A stretch of DNA of 49,841 nt, from the NCBI GenBank assembly GCA_036377075.1, contig DASUZB010000009.1, forward strand, positions 1-49,841, given 5' to 3'. The notes under the pieces are model-generated. The model searched no databases. It had not been told where the DNA came from and was given only the letters and a program-made list of their open reading frames with translations. Positions within the stretch are counted from its first letter, which is position 1. Every line of letters starts with the position of its first letter. Positions 17,407 to 26,429 of the stretch are shown here, piece by piece. The stretch comes from DASUZB01 sp036377075 (GTDB lineage Bacteria > Actinomycetota > CALGFH01). The position numbers and the translations under genes were made by a program.

Positions 17407-18216
17407 ATGAGCGACCGTTACGCGGCCTTCCCCAGCCTCGTCTTCGAGCGGCCGGACGACGGCGTCCTGCGCATCGTGATGAGCGCGCCGGGCAGGCTGA
17501 ACGCGGCCGGCCACCAGATGCACCACGACCTCGCCCAGGTGTGGACCGAGATCGACCGCGATCCGGAGGTGCGCGCGGTGGTCGTGCGCGGCGCCGGCGA
17601 CGCCTTCTCCGCCGGCGGCGACCTCGACCTGGTGGAGGACATGGCGGACGACTACGCCGTCCGCGTCCGCGTGCTGCGCGAGGCCAGGGATCTGGTCTAC
17701 AACCTGGTCAACTGCGCCAAGCCGGTGGTGAGCGCGATGAACGGGCCGGCCGTCGGCGCCGGCCTGGTGATCGGCCTGCTGGCCGACGTGCCGATCGCCG
17801 CCCGCTCGGCGCGCATCATCGACGGCCACACCCGCCTCGGGCTCGCCGCCGGCGACCATGCCGCGATCGTCTGGCCGCTGCTCTGCGGCCTCGCCAAGGC
17901 CAAGTACCACCTCCTGCTGTGCGAGCCGCTCTCCGGCGAGGAGGCCGAGCGCATCGGGCTGGTGGCCCTCTGCGTCGACGACGCCGAGCTGCACGACACC
18001 GCCCTGGACGTGGCCCGCAAGCTGGCCAGGGGCTCGCAGAGCGCGATCCGCTGGACCAAGTACGCGCTCAACAACTGGCTGCGCCTGGCCGGCCCGACCT
18101 TCGACGCCTCCCTGGCGCTCGAGTTCATCGGCTTCGCCGGCCCGGACGTGCGCGAGGGCGTCGCCGCCATCCGCCAGAAGCGCCCACCGGACTTCCACGG
18201 GCCCGCGTCGGAGTAG
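17407..18216 (+). CDS. enoyl-CoA hydratase/isomerase family protein
   Basis: This 269-residue crotonase-fold protein has the oxyanion-hole segments of the family (AGDAFSAGGDLDLVEDM and SAMNGPAVGAGLVIGLLAD) and a complete C-terminal helical part (SQSAIRWTKYALNNWLRLAG). The first catalytic glutamate of true hydratases lies in the second segment's region; here I see GDHAAIVWPL at the later position instead of the usual Glu, so hydratase activity is uncertain and an isomerase or hydrolase role is possible. The ATG at 17407 follows GAGAGGA. It is divergent from the DUF3052-like gene and upstream of ribD. Confidence 0.82.
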   Translation: MSDRYAAFPSLVFERPDDGVLRIVMSAPGRLNAAGHQMHHDLAQVWTEIDRDPEVRAVVVRGAGDAFSAGGDLDLVEDMADDYAVRVRVLREARDLVYNLVNCAKPVVSAMNGPAVGAGLVIGLLADVPIAARSARIIDGHTRLGLAAGDHAAIVWPLLCGLAKAKYHLLLCEPLSGEEAERIGLVALCVDDAELHDTALDVARKLARGSQSAIRWTKYALNNWLRLAGPTFDASLALEFIGFAGPDVREGVAAIRQKRPPDFHGPASE

Positions 18217-18300
18217 CAGCCCGTCCGTCGCCGGCACCGTCCGAGCCGCGGGCGTAAGGTGCCGGCGCCGATCGTCGCGTCGGGACCGGGAGGCGACCAG

Positions 18301-19383
18301 GTGGCGAAGGCAGCCGAGATCGAGGCGATGCGCCGCGCGGTCGCGCTGGCGGCGCGCGGCCGCCGCAGCGCCAGCCCGCGGCCGGTGGTCGGCTGCGTCA
18401 TCCTCGGCGCCGGCGGCGAGGTCGCCGGCGAGGGGTTCTTCGAACGTGGCGGGGAGCCGCACGCCGAGGTCAACGCGCTGCGGCAGGCGGGGGAGCGGGC
18501 CCGCGGCGGCACCGCGGTCGTCACCCTCGAGCCCTGCAACCACCACGGCCGCACGCCGCCGTGCAGCCAGGCGCTGGTGGCCGCCGGGGTCGCCCGGGTG
18601 GTCTACGCCGTCGCCGACCCCAACCCGTTGGCCGCGGGCGGCGCCAGGGCGCTGCGCGCCGCCGGCGTGGAGGTCGAGGGCGGCGTGCTCGAGGCGGAGG
18701 CGACGATCGTCAACGAGGCGTGGCTGACCGCCATGCGCCGCGGCCGCCCGTTCGTGACCTGGAAGTACGCCGCCTCCCTCGACGGGCGCATCGCCGCCGC
18801 CGACGGCAGCAGCCGCTGGATCACCGGGCCGGAAGCGCGCGCGGACGCCCACCGGCTGCGCGCCGAGTCGGACGCGATCCTGGTCGGCTCCGGCACCCAG
18901 CGCAGCGACGACCCCCAACTGACCGTGCGCGGCGTGGACGCACCACGTGCTCCCCTGCGTGTCATCGCCGACTCCGGCGCCCGCACCCCGGCCGGCGCCC
19001 GCGTCCTCGACCAGGCCGCGCCCACCCTGCTCGCGGTCGCTGACGACGCCGACGCGGGCCACCTGGATGGGCGCGCCGAGATCCTGCGGCTGCCCCGCGG
19101 CGAGCAGGGCGTCGACCTCGACGCCCTGCTCGCCGCGCTGCACCAGCGCGAGGTCCGCTCCGTCCTGCTGGAGGGCGGCGCACGCCTGGCCGGGTCGTTC
19201 CTCGCCGCCGGGCTGATCGACCGCCTGGTCGGCTACGTCGCGCCGGTGCTCCTCGGTGGTGGCGGGCTACCCGCGCTGACCGGCCCGGGCGCGCCGACGA
19301 TCGCGGCCGCCTGGCGCTGGCGCCTGGACGAGGTCGACCGCGTCGGCGCCGACCTGCGGTTGGTCGCCCGCCCGCTGCGCTGA
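18301..19383 (+). CDS. ribD: bifunctional riboflavin biosynthesis deaminase/reductase RibD
   Basis: This 360-residue protein carries out two steps of riboflavin synthesis: deamination of the pyrimidine, then reduction of the ribose. The deaminase domain has the zinc motif HAEVNAL (H54) and PCNHHGRTPPC. The reductase domain begins near residue 150 (VTWKYAASLDGRIAAADGSS) and contains ILVGSGTQRSDDPQLTVR and LEGGARLAGSFL. GTG at 18301 is chosen because GGGAGG at 18288-18293 sits seven bases before it; an in-frame start at 18259 lacks a ribosome site. A TAAGGT at 18255 may be its -10 box. No ribE, ribBA or ribH follows; the gene is solitary and ends at a hairpin. Confidence 0.9.
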   Translation: MAKAAEIEAMRRAVALAARGRRSASPRPVVGCVILGAGGEVAGEGFFERGGEPHAEVNALRQAGERARGGTAVVTLEPCNHHGRTPPCSQALVAAGVARVVYAVADPNPLAAGGARALRAAGVEVEGGVLEAEATIVNEAWLTAMRRGRPFVTWKYAASLDGRIAAADGSSRWITGPEARADAHRLRAESDAILVGSGTQRSDDPQLTVRGVDAPRAPLRVIADSGARTPAGARVLDQAAPTLLAVADDADAGHLDGRAEILRLPRGEQGVDLDALLAALHQREVRSVLLEGGARLAGSFLAAGLIDRLVGYVAPVLLGGGGLPALTGPGAPTIAAAWRWRLDEVDRVGADLRLVARPLR

Positions 19384-19477
19384 TGCCAGCCGTGGGTCGC
19401 GGCACGATCTAGATCGAGAACTCGGGGGACGCTCCCGTCGACGAGATCATCCCGCCGACGCAGCCCTGAGTTAGCGC

Positions 19478-19535
19478 CCGCCGGAGCCGCCCGCGAGGAA
19501 CTGCCGTGGTTCCCCAGCGCGTGCGGCTCCGGCGG
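19478..19535. terminator. branched GC-rich terminator between ribD and the cupredoxin gene
   Basis: Bases 19478-19490 and 19523-19535 are perfect 13-base inverted repeats (CCGCCGGAGCCGC). Inside the 32-base loop a 5-base stem (19497-19501 with 19509-19513) may form. The genes on both sides end toward it, so it probably serves both. Confidence 0.6.
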
Positions 19536-19562
19536 CCCCCCCGGGGCCCCCCGGGCGCGTTC

Positions 19563-19979
19563 CTAGGACACCGTCACCGTGCCCTTCATCTGGCTCGGGT
19601 GGTACTTGCAGTGGAACTCGTACGAGCCCGCTGCCGGTGCGGTGAAGCTGACCTCCGCGGTCTCGCCACCCTCGGCGTCCTTTTCGGCCTTGGCGTCCTT
19701 GAAGGTGAAGCTGTGCTCCACCGAGTCCTGGTTGTTGAGCGTCACCGTGATCTGCTTGCCCGCGGGCATGTTGAGCTGCGTCTTGTCGAACGCGATGCCC
19801 TTGGCGGTCAGCGTGATCTTGTCCGAGCCGCCACCGCCGCCGCTGGCCGCGGTGGTGGCCGATGCCCCGCCACCCGAGTTCGACCCCGACGAATCGTTCG
19901 ACGACGACCCGCATCCCGCGATGAGCAGCGCCACCGCGAACATCGCCGCGCTGGCGCCCAACCATCGACGAGCCTGCAT
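19563..19979 (-). CDS. cupredoxin (plastocyanin-like) lipoprotein
   Basis: This 138-residue secreted copper-type protein begins with a signal peptide ending in LIAGC (lipid Cys C23) and a Ser/Gly-rich spacer. Residues about 53-138 form a cupredoxin domain with candidate type 1 copper ligands H89 (SVEHSF), C124 and H127 (FHCKYHPSQM) and M131. Such proteins shuttle electrons or hold copper at the outer face of the membrane. The ATG at 19979 has a long GGAGGGGGGAG upstream. It is monocistronic. The redox partner is not evident in the window. Confidence 0.85.
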   Translation of the reverse strand: MQARRWLGASAAMFAVALLIAGCGSSSNDSSGSNSGGGASATTAASGGGGGSDKITLTAKGIAFDKTQLNMPAGKQITVTLNNQDSVEHSFTFKDAKAEKDAEGGETAEVSFTAPAAGSYEFHCKYHPSQMKGTVTVS

Positions 19980-20161
19980 AACGTCTCCCCCCTCCTCGAC
20001 CGCCGTGGCGCCGCGTCGCGCCGGCCGGCGGTTGCCGACAGGTCTATTGGATCCCCCCATGACCGCCCGTCCCACCCGGGGTGGTCCACGGGAGAACGAT
20101 CGGGGGCCGTGGCTGATTCCCGCTCTTTTCGAGCCGGCGGGGGAGGACCGATGATGGGGCG

Positions 20162-21238
20162 GTGAACCCGGACCCGCAGCAGCAGCGCAGCGCGGTCGCG
20201 TGGCGCGACGGGCGCCTGGAAGTGGTCGACCAGACGGTCCTGCCCGGGGAGCTGCGCGTGCTGCAGCTCGGCAGCGTGGCGGCGGTGGTCGACGCCCTGC
20301 GCCGCCTGGTGGTCCGCGGGGCGCCCGCGATCGGCGTCTGCGGCGCCTTCGGCGTGGTGGTCGGCCTCGCCGAGCGCGAGCCGCGCGACCTGGCCGAGGC
20401 AAGGCGCCAGCTCGACGAGGTGGCCGCCGCCCTCGAGGGCGCCCGCCCGACCGCCGTCAACCTCCGCTGGGCGGTGCGCCGGGTGGTCAGCGCCGCTCGT
20501 GCCGGCGGCGATCCGGCGGCGATGCGGCGCCTCGCCCTGGAGGAGGCCCTGCGCGTCCTGGAGGAGGACCGCGCCGCCTGCCAGCGTATGGGCGAGGTCG
20601 GCAGGGCGGCGCTCGCCGGCCGCGACCGGTTGCTCACCCACTGCAACACCGGGCGGCTGGCCACCTCCGGGACCGGCACCGCGCTGGCGGTGGTCTACGC
20701 CAAGGCGGCGGCGGGCGACCCGGTCCGCGTCTGGGCGACCGAGACCCGGCCGCTGCTGCAGGGTGCCCGGCTGACCGCCTGGGAGCTGGTCAACGCGGGC
20801 ATCCCGGTCACGGTGGTGGCCGACGGGGCCGCCGGCTCGGTCCTCGCCCAGGGCCGCGCCGACGCCGTGCTGGTCGGCTGCGACCGGGTCGCCCGCAACG
20901 GCGACACCGCCAACAAGGTCGGCACCTACCCCCTCGCCGTGCTCGCCCGCGCCAACGGCGTGCCGTTCTACGTGGTCGGCCCGCTGTCCTCCTTCGACCC
21001 CGACGCCGCCGACGGCCGCGCCATCCAGATCGAGGAGCGCGCCGCCGCGGAGCTGCGCGAGCTCGCCGGCGCCCGCCTCGCCCCCGACCAGGCCGAGGTC
21101 TGGAACCCCGCCTTCGACCTGACCCCCGCCGACCTGATCACCGCCTTCATCACCGACGCCGGCCTGCTCTCCCCGCCGTTCACCACCTCGATCCCCGAGG
21201 CCCTCGCCGCGGCGGCACCGCCCGCCACCCCCCGCTGA
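20162..21238 (+). CDS. mtnA: S-methyl-5-thioribose-1-phosphate isomerase
   Basis: The 358-residue MtnA isomerises methylthioribose-1-phosphate to methylthioribulose-1-phosphate in the methionine salvage pathway. The catalytic cysteine (C161 in LLTHCNTGRLAT) and aspartate (D241 in LVGCDRVARNGDTANKVGTY) fall almost exactly at the positions known for this family (160 and 240). RGAPAIGVCGAFG near residue 56 is also diagnostic. GTG at 20162 is the start; ATGs at 20151 and 20154 are out of frame. GGGGGAGGA lies about 15 bases upstream, a longer spacing than usual. Other mtn genes are not in the window. Confidence 0.92.
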   Translation: MNPDPQQQRSAVAWRDGRLEVVDQTVLPGELRVLQLGSVAAVVDALRRLVVRGAPAIGVCGAFGVVVGLAEREPRDLAEARRQLDEVAAALEGARPTAVNLRWAVRRVVSAARAGGDPAAMRRLALEEALRVLEEDRAACQRMGEVGRAALAGRDRLLTHCNTGRLATSGTGTALAVVYAKAAAGDPVRVWATETRPLLQGARLTAWELVNAGIPVTVVADGAAGSVLAQGRADAVLVGCDRVARNGDTANKVGTYPLAVLARANGVPFYVVGPLSSFDPDAADGRAIQIEERAAAELRELAGARLAPDQAEVWNPAFDLTPADLITAFITDAGLLSPPFTTSIPEALAAAAPPATPR

Positions 21239-21304
21239 CCGGGCGTCGCAGGCATTCGTGGGGCTGCTGCTGATTGCCTGGCCGTCGATACCTGAAGCTC
21301 AGGC

Positions 21305-22540
21305 TCAGGTTCCGACCTTCTGGTTCTTGCCGATCACGACGATGCCGCCGGGGGTCACCTTGAAGCGCTCGCGGTCGGCGTCGAGGTCGACGCCGACGGT
21401 GGCGCCGTCGGGGATGCGGACGTTCTTGTCGATGATCGCGTTGCGCACGGTGGCATGCCTGCCGACGTCCACGTCGTGCATCAGCACCGAGCCCTCGACG
21501 GTGGCGTGGGAGTGGACGCGGACGCCGGGGGAGAGCACCGAGCGGCGCACCGCGCCGCCGGAGACCAGCACCCCGGAGCAGACCATCGAGTCGAGCGCGT
21601 GGCCGACGCGGTCGCCGTCCTCGTGCACGAACTTGGCCGGCGGCAGCGGCCCCTGCCAGGTCAGGATCGGCCACTCGTGGTTGTAGAGGTTGAACACCGG
21701 GTGGACCGAGATCAGGTCCAGGTGCGCCTCGTAGTAGGCGTCGAGCGTGCCGACGTCGCGCCAGTAGCCCTGGTCGCGTTCGGTGGCGCCGGGCACGTCG
21801 TTGTCGGCGAAGTCGTACACCTCGGCCTCGCCGCGCTCGACCAGCATGGGGATGAGGTTGCCGCCGACGTCGTGGGAGGAGTTCGGGTCGTTCGCGTCGG
21901 TGGAGACCGCCTCGATCAGCGTGCGGGCGTCGAACACGTAGTTGCCCATGGACGCGAACACCTGGTCGGGGGCGTCGGGCAGGCCGACCGGGTCGGACGG
22001 CTTCTCGCGGAAGGCGCGGATGCGGCGCCCGTCGGGGGCAGTCTCGATCACCCCGAACTGGTCCGCCTGGGCGATCGGCACCCGGATCCCGGCGACGGTC
22101 ACGCCGGCGCCCGAGGCCACGTGCTGCTCGACCATCTGGCGCGGGTCCATCCGGTAGATGTGGTCGGCCCCGAACACGATCACGTGCTCCGGCCGCTCGT
22201 CTCCGACCAGGTTGAGGTTCTGGAAGATGGCGTCGGAGGAGCCCGTGTACCAGCGCGGCCCGCGGCGCATCTGCGCCGGGACCGGGGTGACGTAGTTGCC
22301 GAGCAGCGGCGAGAGCCGCCAAGTGGTGGCCAGGTGCCGGTCGAGGCTGTGGCTCTTGTACTGGGTGAGCACGGCGATCTTGAGGTAGTTCGCGTTGACC
22401 AGGTTGGACAGCACGAAGTCGACCAGCCGGTAGCTGCCGCCGAACGGCACCGCCGGCTTGGCCCGGTCCGCCGTCAGCGGCGCCAGCCGCTTGCCCTCGC
22501 CTCCGGCGAGCACCATCGCGAACACTTGCGGCTGGGCCAT
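21305..22540 (-). CDS. glgC: glucose-1-phosphate adenylyltransferase
   Basis: The 411-residue GlgC makes ADP-glucose for glycogen. The N-terminal nucleotidyltransferase has VLAGGEGKRLAPLTADRAKP and the substrate region WYTGSSDAIFQNL, then VIVFGADHIYRMD and FREKPSDP. A left-handed beta-helix follows (SGVLVSGGAVRRSVLSPG; ATVRNAIIDKNVRIP). Length is standard for the bacterial family. The ATG at 22540 has no Shine-Dalgarno sequence. Instead a TACGCT box lies six bases upstream, so the message is probably leaderless. It lies upstream of nothing else on its strand and converges on mtnA. Confidence 0.95.
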   Translation of the reverse strand: MAQPQVFAMVLAGGEGKRLAPLTADRAKPAVPFGGSYRLVDFVLSNLVNANYLKIAVLTQYKSHSLDRHLATTWRLSPLLGNYVTPVPAQMRRGPRWYTGSSDAIFQNLNLVGDERPEHVIVFGADHIYRMDPRQMVEQHVASGAGVTVAGIRVPIAQADQFGVIETAPDGRRIRAFREKPSDPVGLPDAPDQVFASMGNYVFDARTLIEAVSTDANDPNSSHDVGGNLIPMLVERGEAEVYDFADNDVPGATERDQGYWRDVGTLDAYYEAHLDLISVHPVFNLYNHEWPILTWQGPLPPAKFVHEDGDRVGHALDSMVCSGVLVSGGAVRRSVLSPGVRVHSHATVEGSVLMHDVDVGRHATVRNAIIDKNVRIPDGATVGVDLDADRERFKVTPGGIVVIGKNQKVGT

Positions 22541-22546
22541 GCGCTC

Positions 22547-22552
22547 AGCGTA
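22547..22552 (-). promoter_or_regulatory. leaderless -10 box of glgC
   Basis: On the minus strand TACGCT is followed by six bases and then the ATG of glgC. This is the spacing expected when transcription starts at the start codon. The same box recurs before the DinB-type gene. Confidence 0.5.
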
Positions 22553-22600
22553 CCCGGCCGGCGCCCGCCCGTCCCCCCGGCGGTGCGGACAGCCCTGCCG

Positions 22601-23782
22601 CTACCGCTTGCTCCCGCGGCCGGCGCGGCCGCCGGACGACCGCCGGGCGGCACCACCGTCGGGGGGTGCCGGCAGCTCGTCGCGGTCGCCCCCGTCGGGG
22701 CCTGCCAATGGTCCGTCGCCCCCGCCGCCGTCGCTGGTCGCGGGCAGCTCCTCGGGCGAGTGCAGCACCACCGCCTGGGCGGCGACCGGCAGCCTGACGC
22801 CCTCCCGCTCGAACGCGGCCTTGATGCGGGCGCGCAGCTCGCGCGCGACCTTCCACTGCTCGAGCGGGCGGGTCTTGACCACCAGGCGCACGCGCACGCC
22901 GTTGGGGCCGAGCTCCTCGACGCCCCAGACCTCCGGCTCCTCCAGGATCAGCGGCGCGTAGGTCTCGTCGTCCTTCCACAGCTCGTCGGCCACCTGCTTG
23001 ATGACCCGCGTGGCGGTCGAGATCTCGTTGGAGTAGGCGACCTCGATGTCGAGCAGCGCCCGCGACCAGCCCTGCGACTTGTTGCCCACGCGCCGGATCT
23101 CGCCGTTGGGCACGTGCCAGAGGATCCCGCCGACGTCGCGCACCCGGGTGGTGCGCAGGCCGACGCCCTCCACCGCGCCGGTGGCCTCGCCGAGGTCGAT
23201 CACGTCGCCGACGCCGTACTGGTCCTCGAGCAGCATGAAGATGCCGGAGATGAAGTCGCGCACCAGGTTCTGGGCGCCGAAGCCGATCGCCACCCCGACG
23301 ATGCCCGCGCCGGCGATCAGCGGGCCGAGGTCGATGCCGAGGGTGCCGAGCGCCATCAGCCCGGCGGTCACCCAGATGACGAAGTTGGCGATGCTCTTCA
23401 GCAGCGCCCCGAGCGTCTCGGCGCGCTGGCTGCGGCGCAGGCTCGGCAGCTCCTCGCTGGTCGCGAGCGCGCGCGGGGCGCGCAGGTGGGAGAGGCGGCG
23501 CTGCACCTTGCCTTCGTGCATCGAGCGGGTGAAGCGCCTGATGGTGCGCCGCACCAGCCGGCTGATCACGAAGGCGAGCGCGAGGATGAAAACGATCTTG
23601 AGGGGACGGGCGAGCAGCATGTCGGCCAGGCGTGCCAGGGCGGCGTTGTCGGTCGCCTGGTAGACGGCGACGCAGATGGCGCCGGCCCGGTCGGCCGGCC
23701 CGCACGCCTCGCTCAGCGTCGCGGCGCTCGGGGGGAGCGCGGACAGGGGCACGAGGACAGGCGGCAGCACGCGATCGATCAC
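22601..23782 (-). CDS. MscS-family small-conductance mechanosensitive channel
   Basis: This 393-residue channel releases solutes under low-osmotic shock. Membrane segments are near residues 60-78 and 125-147, and the pore helix region is GAGIVGVAIGFGAQNLVRDFISG. The MscS beta domain follows (DQYGVGDVIDLGEATGAVEGVGLRTTRVRD, ILWHVPNGEIRRVGNKSQGWSRA). The C-terminal 50 residues are a low-complexity Gly/Asp/Arg tail. The GTG at 23782 has no obvious ribosome site. It is preceded on the same strand by the glcDEF operon, separated by a hairpin. Confidence 0.9.
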   Translation of the reverse strand: MIDRVLPPVLVPLSALPPSAATLSEACGPADRAGAICVAVYQATDNAALARLADMLLARPLKIVFILALAFVISRLVRRTIRRFTRSMHEGKVQRRLSHLRAPRALATSEELPSLRRSQRAETLGALLKSIANFVIWVTAGLMALGTLGIDLGPLIAGAGIVGVAIGFGAQNLVRDFISGIFMLLEDQYGVGDVIDLGEATGAVEGVGLRTTRVRDVGGILWHVPNGEIRRVGNKSQGWSRALLDIEVAYSNEISTATRVIKQVADELWKDDETYAPLILEEPEVWGVEELGPNGVRVRLVVKTRPLEQWKVARELRARIKAAFEREGVRLPVAAQAVVLHSPEELPATSDGGGGDGPLAGPDGGDRDELPAPPDGGAARRSSGGRAGRGSKR

Positions 23783-23830
23783 CCCAGGGACGTTGGGTTG
23801 GGTGCGGTTTCGGCCGGTGGGGCGGCCCTA

Positions 23831-23847
23831 CGGCGGGTCACCCGCCG
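23831..23847 (-). terminator. hairpin after glcF
   Basis: A 7-base perfect stem (CGGCGGG, 23831-23837 with 23841-23847) with a TCA loop lies 25 bases after the glcF stop. It is nested in a wider inverted repeat, 23791-23798 with 23854-23861 (CGTTGGGT). It is a probable terminator that separates glcF from the mscS-type gene. Confidence 0.6.
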
Positions 23848-23871
23848 GCCGCCACCCAACGCTAGCGAGCG

Positions 23872-25383
23872 TCAGCCGACCTCGCCAACGTCCTGGCCAG
23901 CGGGCCCCCGGCCGGGGTCACCGTGCCCGCCCGTGCGCCGCTCGCCCGCCGTGCCGCGGTAGGCGCGGTCGAGCAGCTCGGCCGGGTGGAGCACCTCGAC
24001 GTCCGCGCCGCGGGCGGCCAGGCCCGCGGCGATCTGCATGGCGCAGCCGGGGTTGGCCACCGCCACCGCGGGCGCGCCGGTGGCGGCGATCGCCGCGGCC
24101 TTCTGGGCCTGCAGCTCGCCGGCCATCGCGGGTTCGAGCACGCCGTAGAGCCCGGCCGCGCCGCAGCAGCGGTCGCCGTCGGCCACCTCGGCCAGCTCCA
24201 GCCCGGGGACCTGGCCGAGCACCCGCCGCGGGGCCTCGGCGATGCCCTGGGCGTGGAGCAGGTGGCAGGGGTCGTGGACGGCCACCTTGGCGAACGGGGT
24301 GGCGCCCGTCGGCGCCAGCCCCTCCCGGTCGAGCAGCTCCATCAGGTCGACGACCCTTCCGGGCAGGTCGCCGGCGTGGTCACCGAGGAGCTGGTCGTAC
24401 TCCTTCAGGTGGGCGCCGCAGCCTGCGGCGTTGGCGACGATCATGGCGTCGCCGGCGAACGCGGCCAGGTTGCGCCTGGCGAGGCGGCGCGCGGCCGCCA
24501 GGCGGCCGTGGTGGGCGGCGAGCGCGCCGCAGCAGGCCTGGCCGGGTGGCACCACCACGCGCCAGCCGTTGCGGGCGAGGACCGCGATGGTGGCCCGGTT
24601 CACCGGCCGGTACCAGCGGTCCTGCACGCAGCCGGCAAGCAGCAGGACGGTGCCCCGGGCGGGGCCGTCCGGCTCGGTCACCCGCGGCAGCCGGCGGGCC
24701 AGGTCGCGCAGGCGCACCCGCGGCGCCATCGCGCGCAGGCGCCGCGGCAGCAGCGGCCGCACCGGTCCGAGCAGCACCGTCGCGAGCGTGACCAGCCAGC
24801 CGTGGCCGAGCACGACCTCGATGCCGAGCCAGCGGGCGAGCCGCTGCCCTGGTGGGCGCAGCGGTTCCACCTGGGCGCGGGCGTGCTCCATCAGCCGGCC
24901 GAAGGGCACGTGGCCGGGGCAGACGTGCTCGCAGGCACGGCAGGAGAGGCACAGGTCCATGTAGCCGGTGAAGGTGGCGTCGACCTCGGCGCGCCCCTCC
25001 TCCACGGCGCGCATCGCCGCGATGCGCCCGCGCGGCGAGGCCGACTCCTCGCCGGTGAGCCGGTAGGTGGGGCAGTGGGGCAGGCACAGCCCGCAGGCGA
25101 CGCAGCTGGCGATGTCCGCCGGGTCGGGCGGGTCGGGGAACGGCCAGGCGGCCACCGCCCCCGGCTCGGGCCCGATGAACCGCACCCCCTCCGGCAGCCC
25201 GGTGCCCAGCGGCGCGCCCGCCGTGCCCTCCCCGTCCACCCGGGGCGTCGCGGTCGCGGGCGGGTCCGGCGCGGCGCCGCCCGGCACCGGGCTCGCAGCC
25301 CCGCCGGTCCCCGGCGACGCCTTGCGCGGCCGTGCCGTCCCCTCCTCGGCGCCGAGGGGCACGGGGGGCTCCTCGGCGCTCAC
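23872..25383 (-). CDS. glcF: glycolate oxidase iron-sulfur subunit GlcF
   Basis: This 503-residue protein is longer than typical GlcF (about 400) because of an extra Pro/Ala-rich N-terminal 80 residues. Two ferredoxin-type 4Fe-4S motifs follow (CVACGLCLPHCPTY and CLSCRACEHVCPGHVPFG), then two CCG domains with cysteine pairs (ACCGALAAHHG and RCCGAAGLYG). It carries electrons from the GlcD/GlcE flavoproteins to the membrane quinone pool. The GTG at 25383 overlaps the TGA of glcE (GTGA). The N-terminal extension is low-complexity, so the true start could be later, although the coupling favours this one. Confidence 0.9.
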   Translation of the reverse strand: MSAEEPPVPLGAEEGTARPRKASPGTGGAASPVPGGAAPDPPATATPRVDGEGTAGAPLGTGLPEGVRFIGPEPGAVAAWPFPDPPDPADIASCVACGLCLPHCPTYRLTGEESASPRGRIAAMRAVEEGRAEVDATFTGYMDLCLSCRACEHVCPGHVPFGRLMEHARAQVEPLRPPGQRLARWLGIEVVLGHGWLVTLATVLLGPVRPLLPRRLRAMAPRVRLRDLARRLPRVTEPDGPARGTVLLLAGCVQDRWYRPVNRATIAVLARNGWRVVVPPGQACCGALAAHHGRLAAARRLARRNLAAFAGDAMIVANAAGCGAHLKEYDQLLGDHAGDLPGRVVDLMELLDREGLAPTGATPFAKVAVHDPCHLLHAQGIAEAPRRVLGQVPGLELAEVADGDRCCGAAGLYGVLEPAMAGELQAQKAAAIAATGAPAVAVANPGCAMQIAAGLAARGADVEVLHPAELLDRAYRGTAGERRTGGHGDPGRGPAGQDVGEVG

Positions 25384-26429
25384 AGCTCGCCCCAGAAGCG
25401 GCCAGGTGCCAGGATCCCGGCCGGGTCGAAGGCCTGCTTGAGGCGGCGGTGGATGGCGGGCGCCGGCGCGGCGGCGCCGAGGCCGCCGGGGCCGTGGACC
25501 ACCGGCGCGGTGCCGCCGAGCTCGGCCGCGCGCCGCCGCAGCGCGGCGAGGGCCGCGCCACCGGCGGGCAGGCCGGCCCAGCAGACGCCGACCCCGGCGA
25601 GCGCGCCCCAGGCGTCACCCGCCGCCGCCACCAGCCGGGGCAGGCGGGAGGGGGGGACGGCCGCCTCGGCCACCACCGGCCGCCCCTGCCACGGCCGCAG
25701 CGACGGGAAGGGCGCGTCGTCGCGCGCCTCGACGGCGCCGACCGCCGCGCGGGCCAGCTCCGTCTGCGCGGCCACGTCCTCCGGCCAGCCCTCCAGGCGC
25801 AGCTCGACGCGGTCGCCGGTGGCCAGCACCGCGGTCGGCAGGGGCACGGCCGCGAGCAGGGCGGCGGCCGCGTCGAGGCCACCGCCGGCGAGCAGGCTGC
25901 GCCGCGCCCTGGGGCGGGGCCGGAGCTTGAGGGCCACCTGGGCGATCACCCCGAGGCAGCCGAGCGACCCGGTGACCAGGCGGGGCAGGTCGTAGCCGCT
26001 GACGTTCTTGACCGTGCGGGCGCCGCCCCTGACCTCGCGCCCGTCGCCGGTGACGAGCTCGACCTCCAGGACCGAGTCGCGCACCGGGCCGACTCGCAGC
26101 CTCCGCGGCGAGGACGCCGCCGCCGCGACGACCCCGCCGACGGTCGCCCCCGCCGGGGCGTCGACCGGCCACTCCTGGCCGTGCTCGGCCAGGGTCGCGT
26201 CGAGCGCCTCGCAGGTCATCCCCGCCTCGACCACCGCGACCATCTCCGCCGGCGCGTAGTCGACCAGGCGGTCCATGGCGGTCACCGTCAGGCCCGCGTC
26301 GACCTGGGTGGGGTTGCCCTTGGCGAGGTGGGTCCGCCCGCCGACCACCAGCAGCCGGCGGCCGCGCCGGCTGGCGTCGCGCAGCGCCGCGGCCAGCTCG
26401 GCGCGTGAGGCCGGCGCGATCAGATCCAC
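25380..26429 (-). CDS. glcE: glycolate oxidase FAD-binding subunit GlcE
   Basis: This 349-residue protein of the FAD-linked oxidase family matches GlcE. The PCMH-type FAD site includes LLVVGGRTHLAKGN and GATVGGVVAAAASSPRRLRVGPVRD, followed by the typical VKNVSGYDLPRLVTGSLGCLGVI. The C-terminus (LKQAFDPAGILAPGRFWGEL) is the family end. GTG at 26429 is the start because GGAGG stands about five bases upstream; the frame is open far beyond it as a shadow of glcD. It overlaps the end of glcD by 10 bases and the start of glcF by four, so the three are one operon. Confidence 0.9.
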   Translation of the reverse strand: MDLIAPASRAELAAALRDASRRGRRLLVVGGRTHLAKGNPTQVDAGLTVTAMDRLVDYAPAEMVAVVEAGMTCEALDATLAEHGQEWPVDAPAGATVGGVVAAAASSPRRLRVGPVRDSVLEVELVTGDGREVRGGARTVKNVSGYDLPRLVTGSLGCLGVIAQVALKLRPRPRARRSLLAGGGLDAAAALLAAVPLPTAVLATGDRVELRLEGWPEDVAAQTELARAAVGAVEARDDAPFPSLRPWQGRPVVAEAAVPPSRLPRLVAAAGDAWGALAGVGVCWAGLPAGGAALAALRRRAAELGGTAPVVHGPGGLGAAAPAPAIHRRLKQAFDPAGILAPGRFWGEL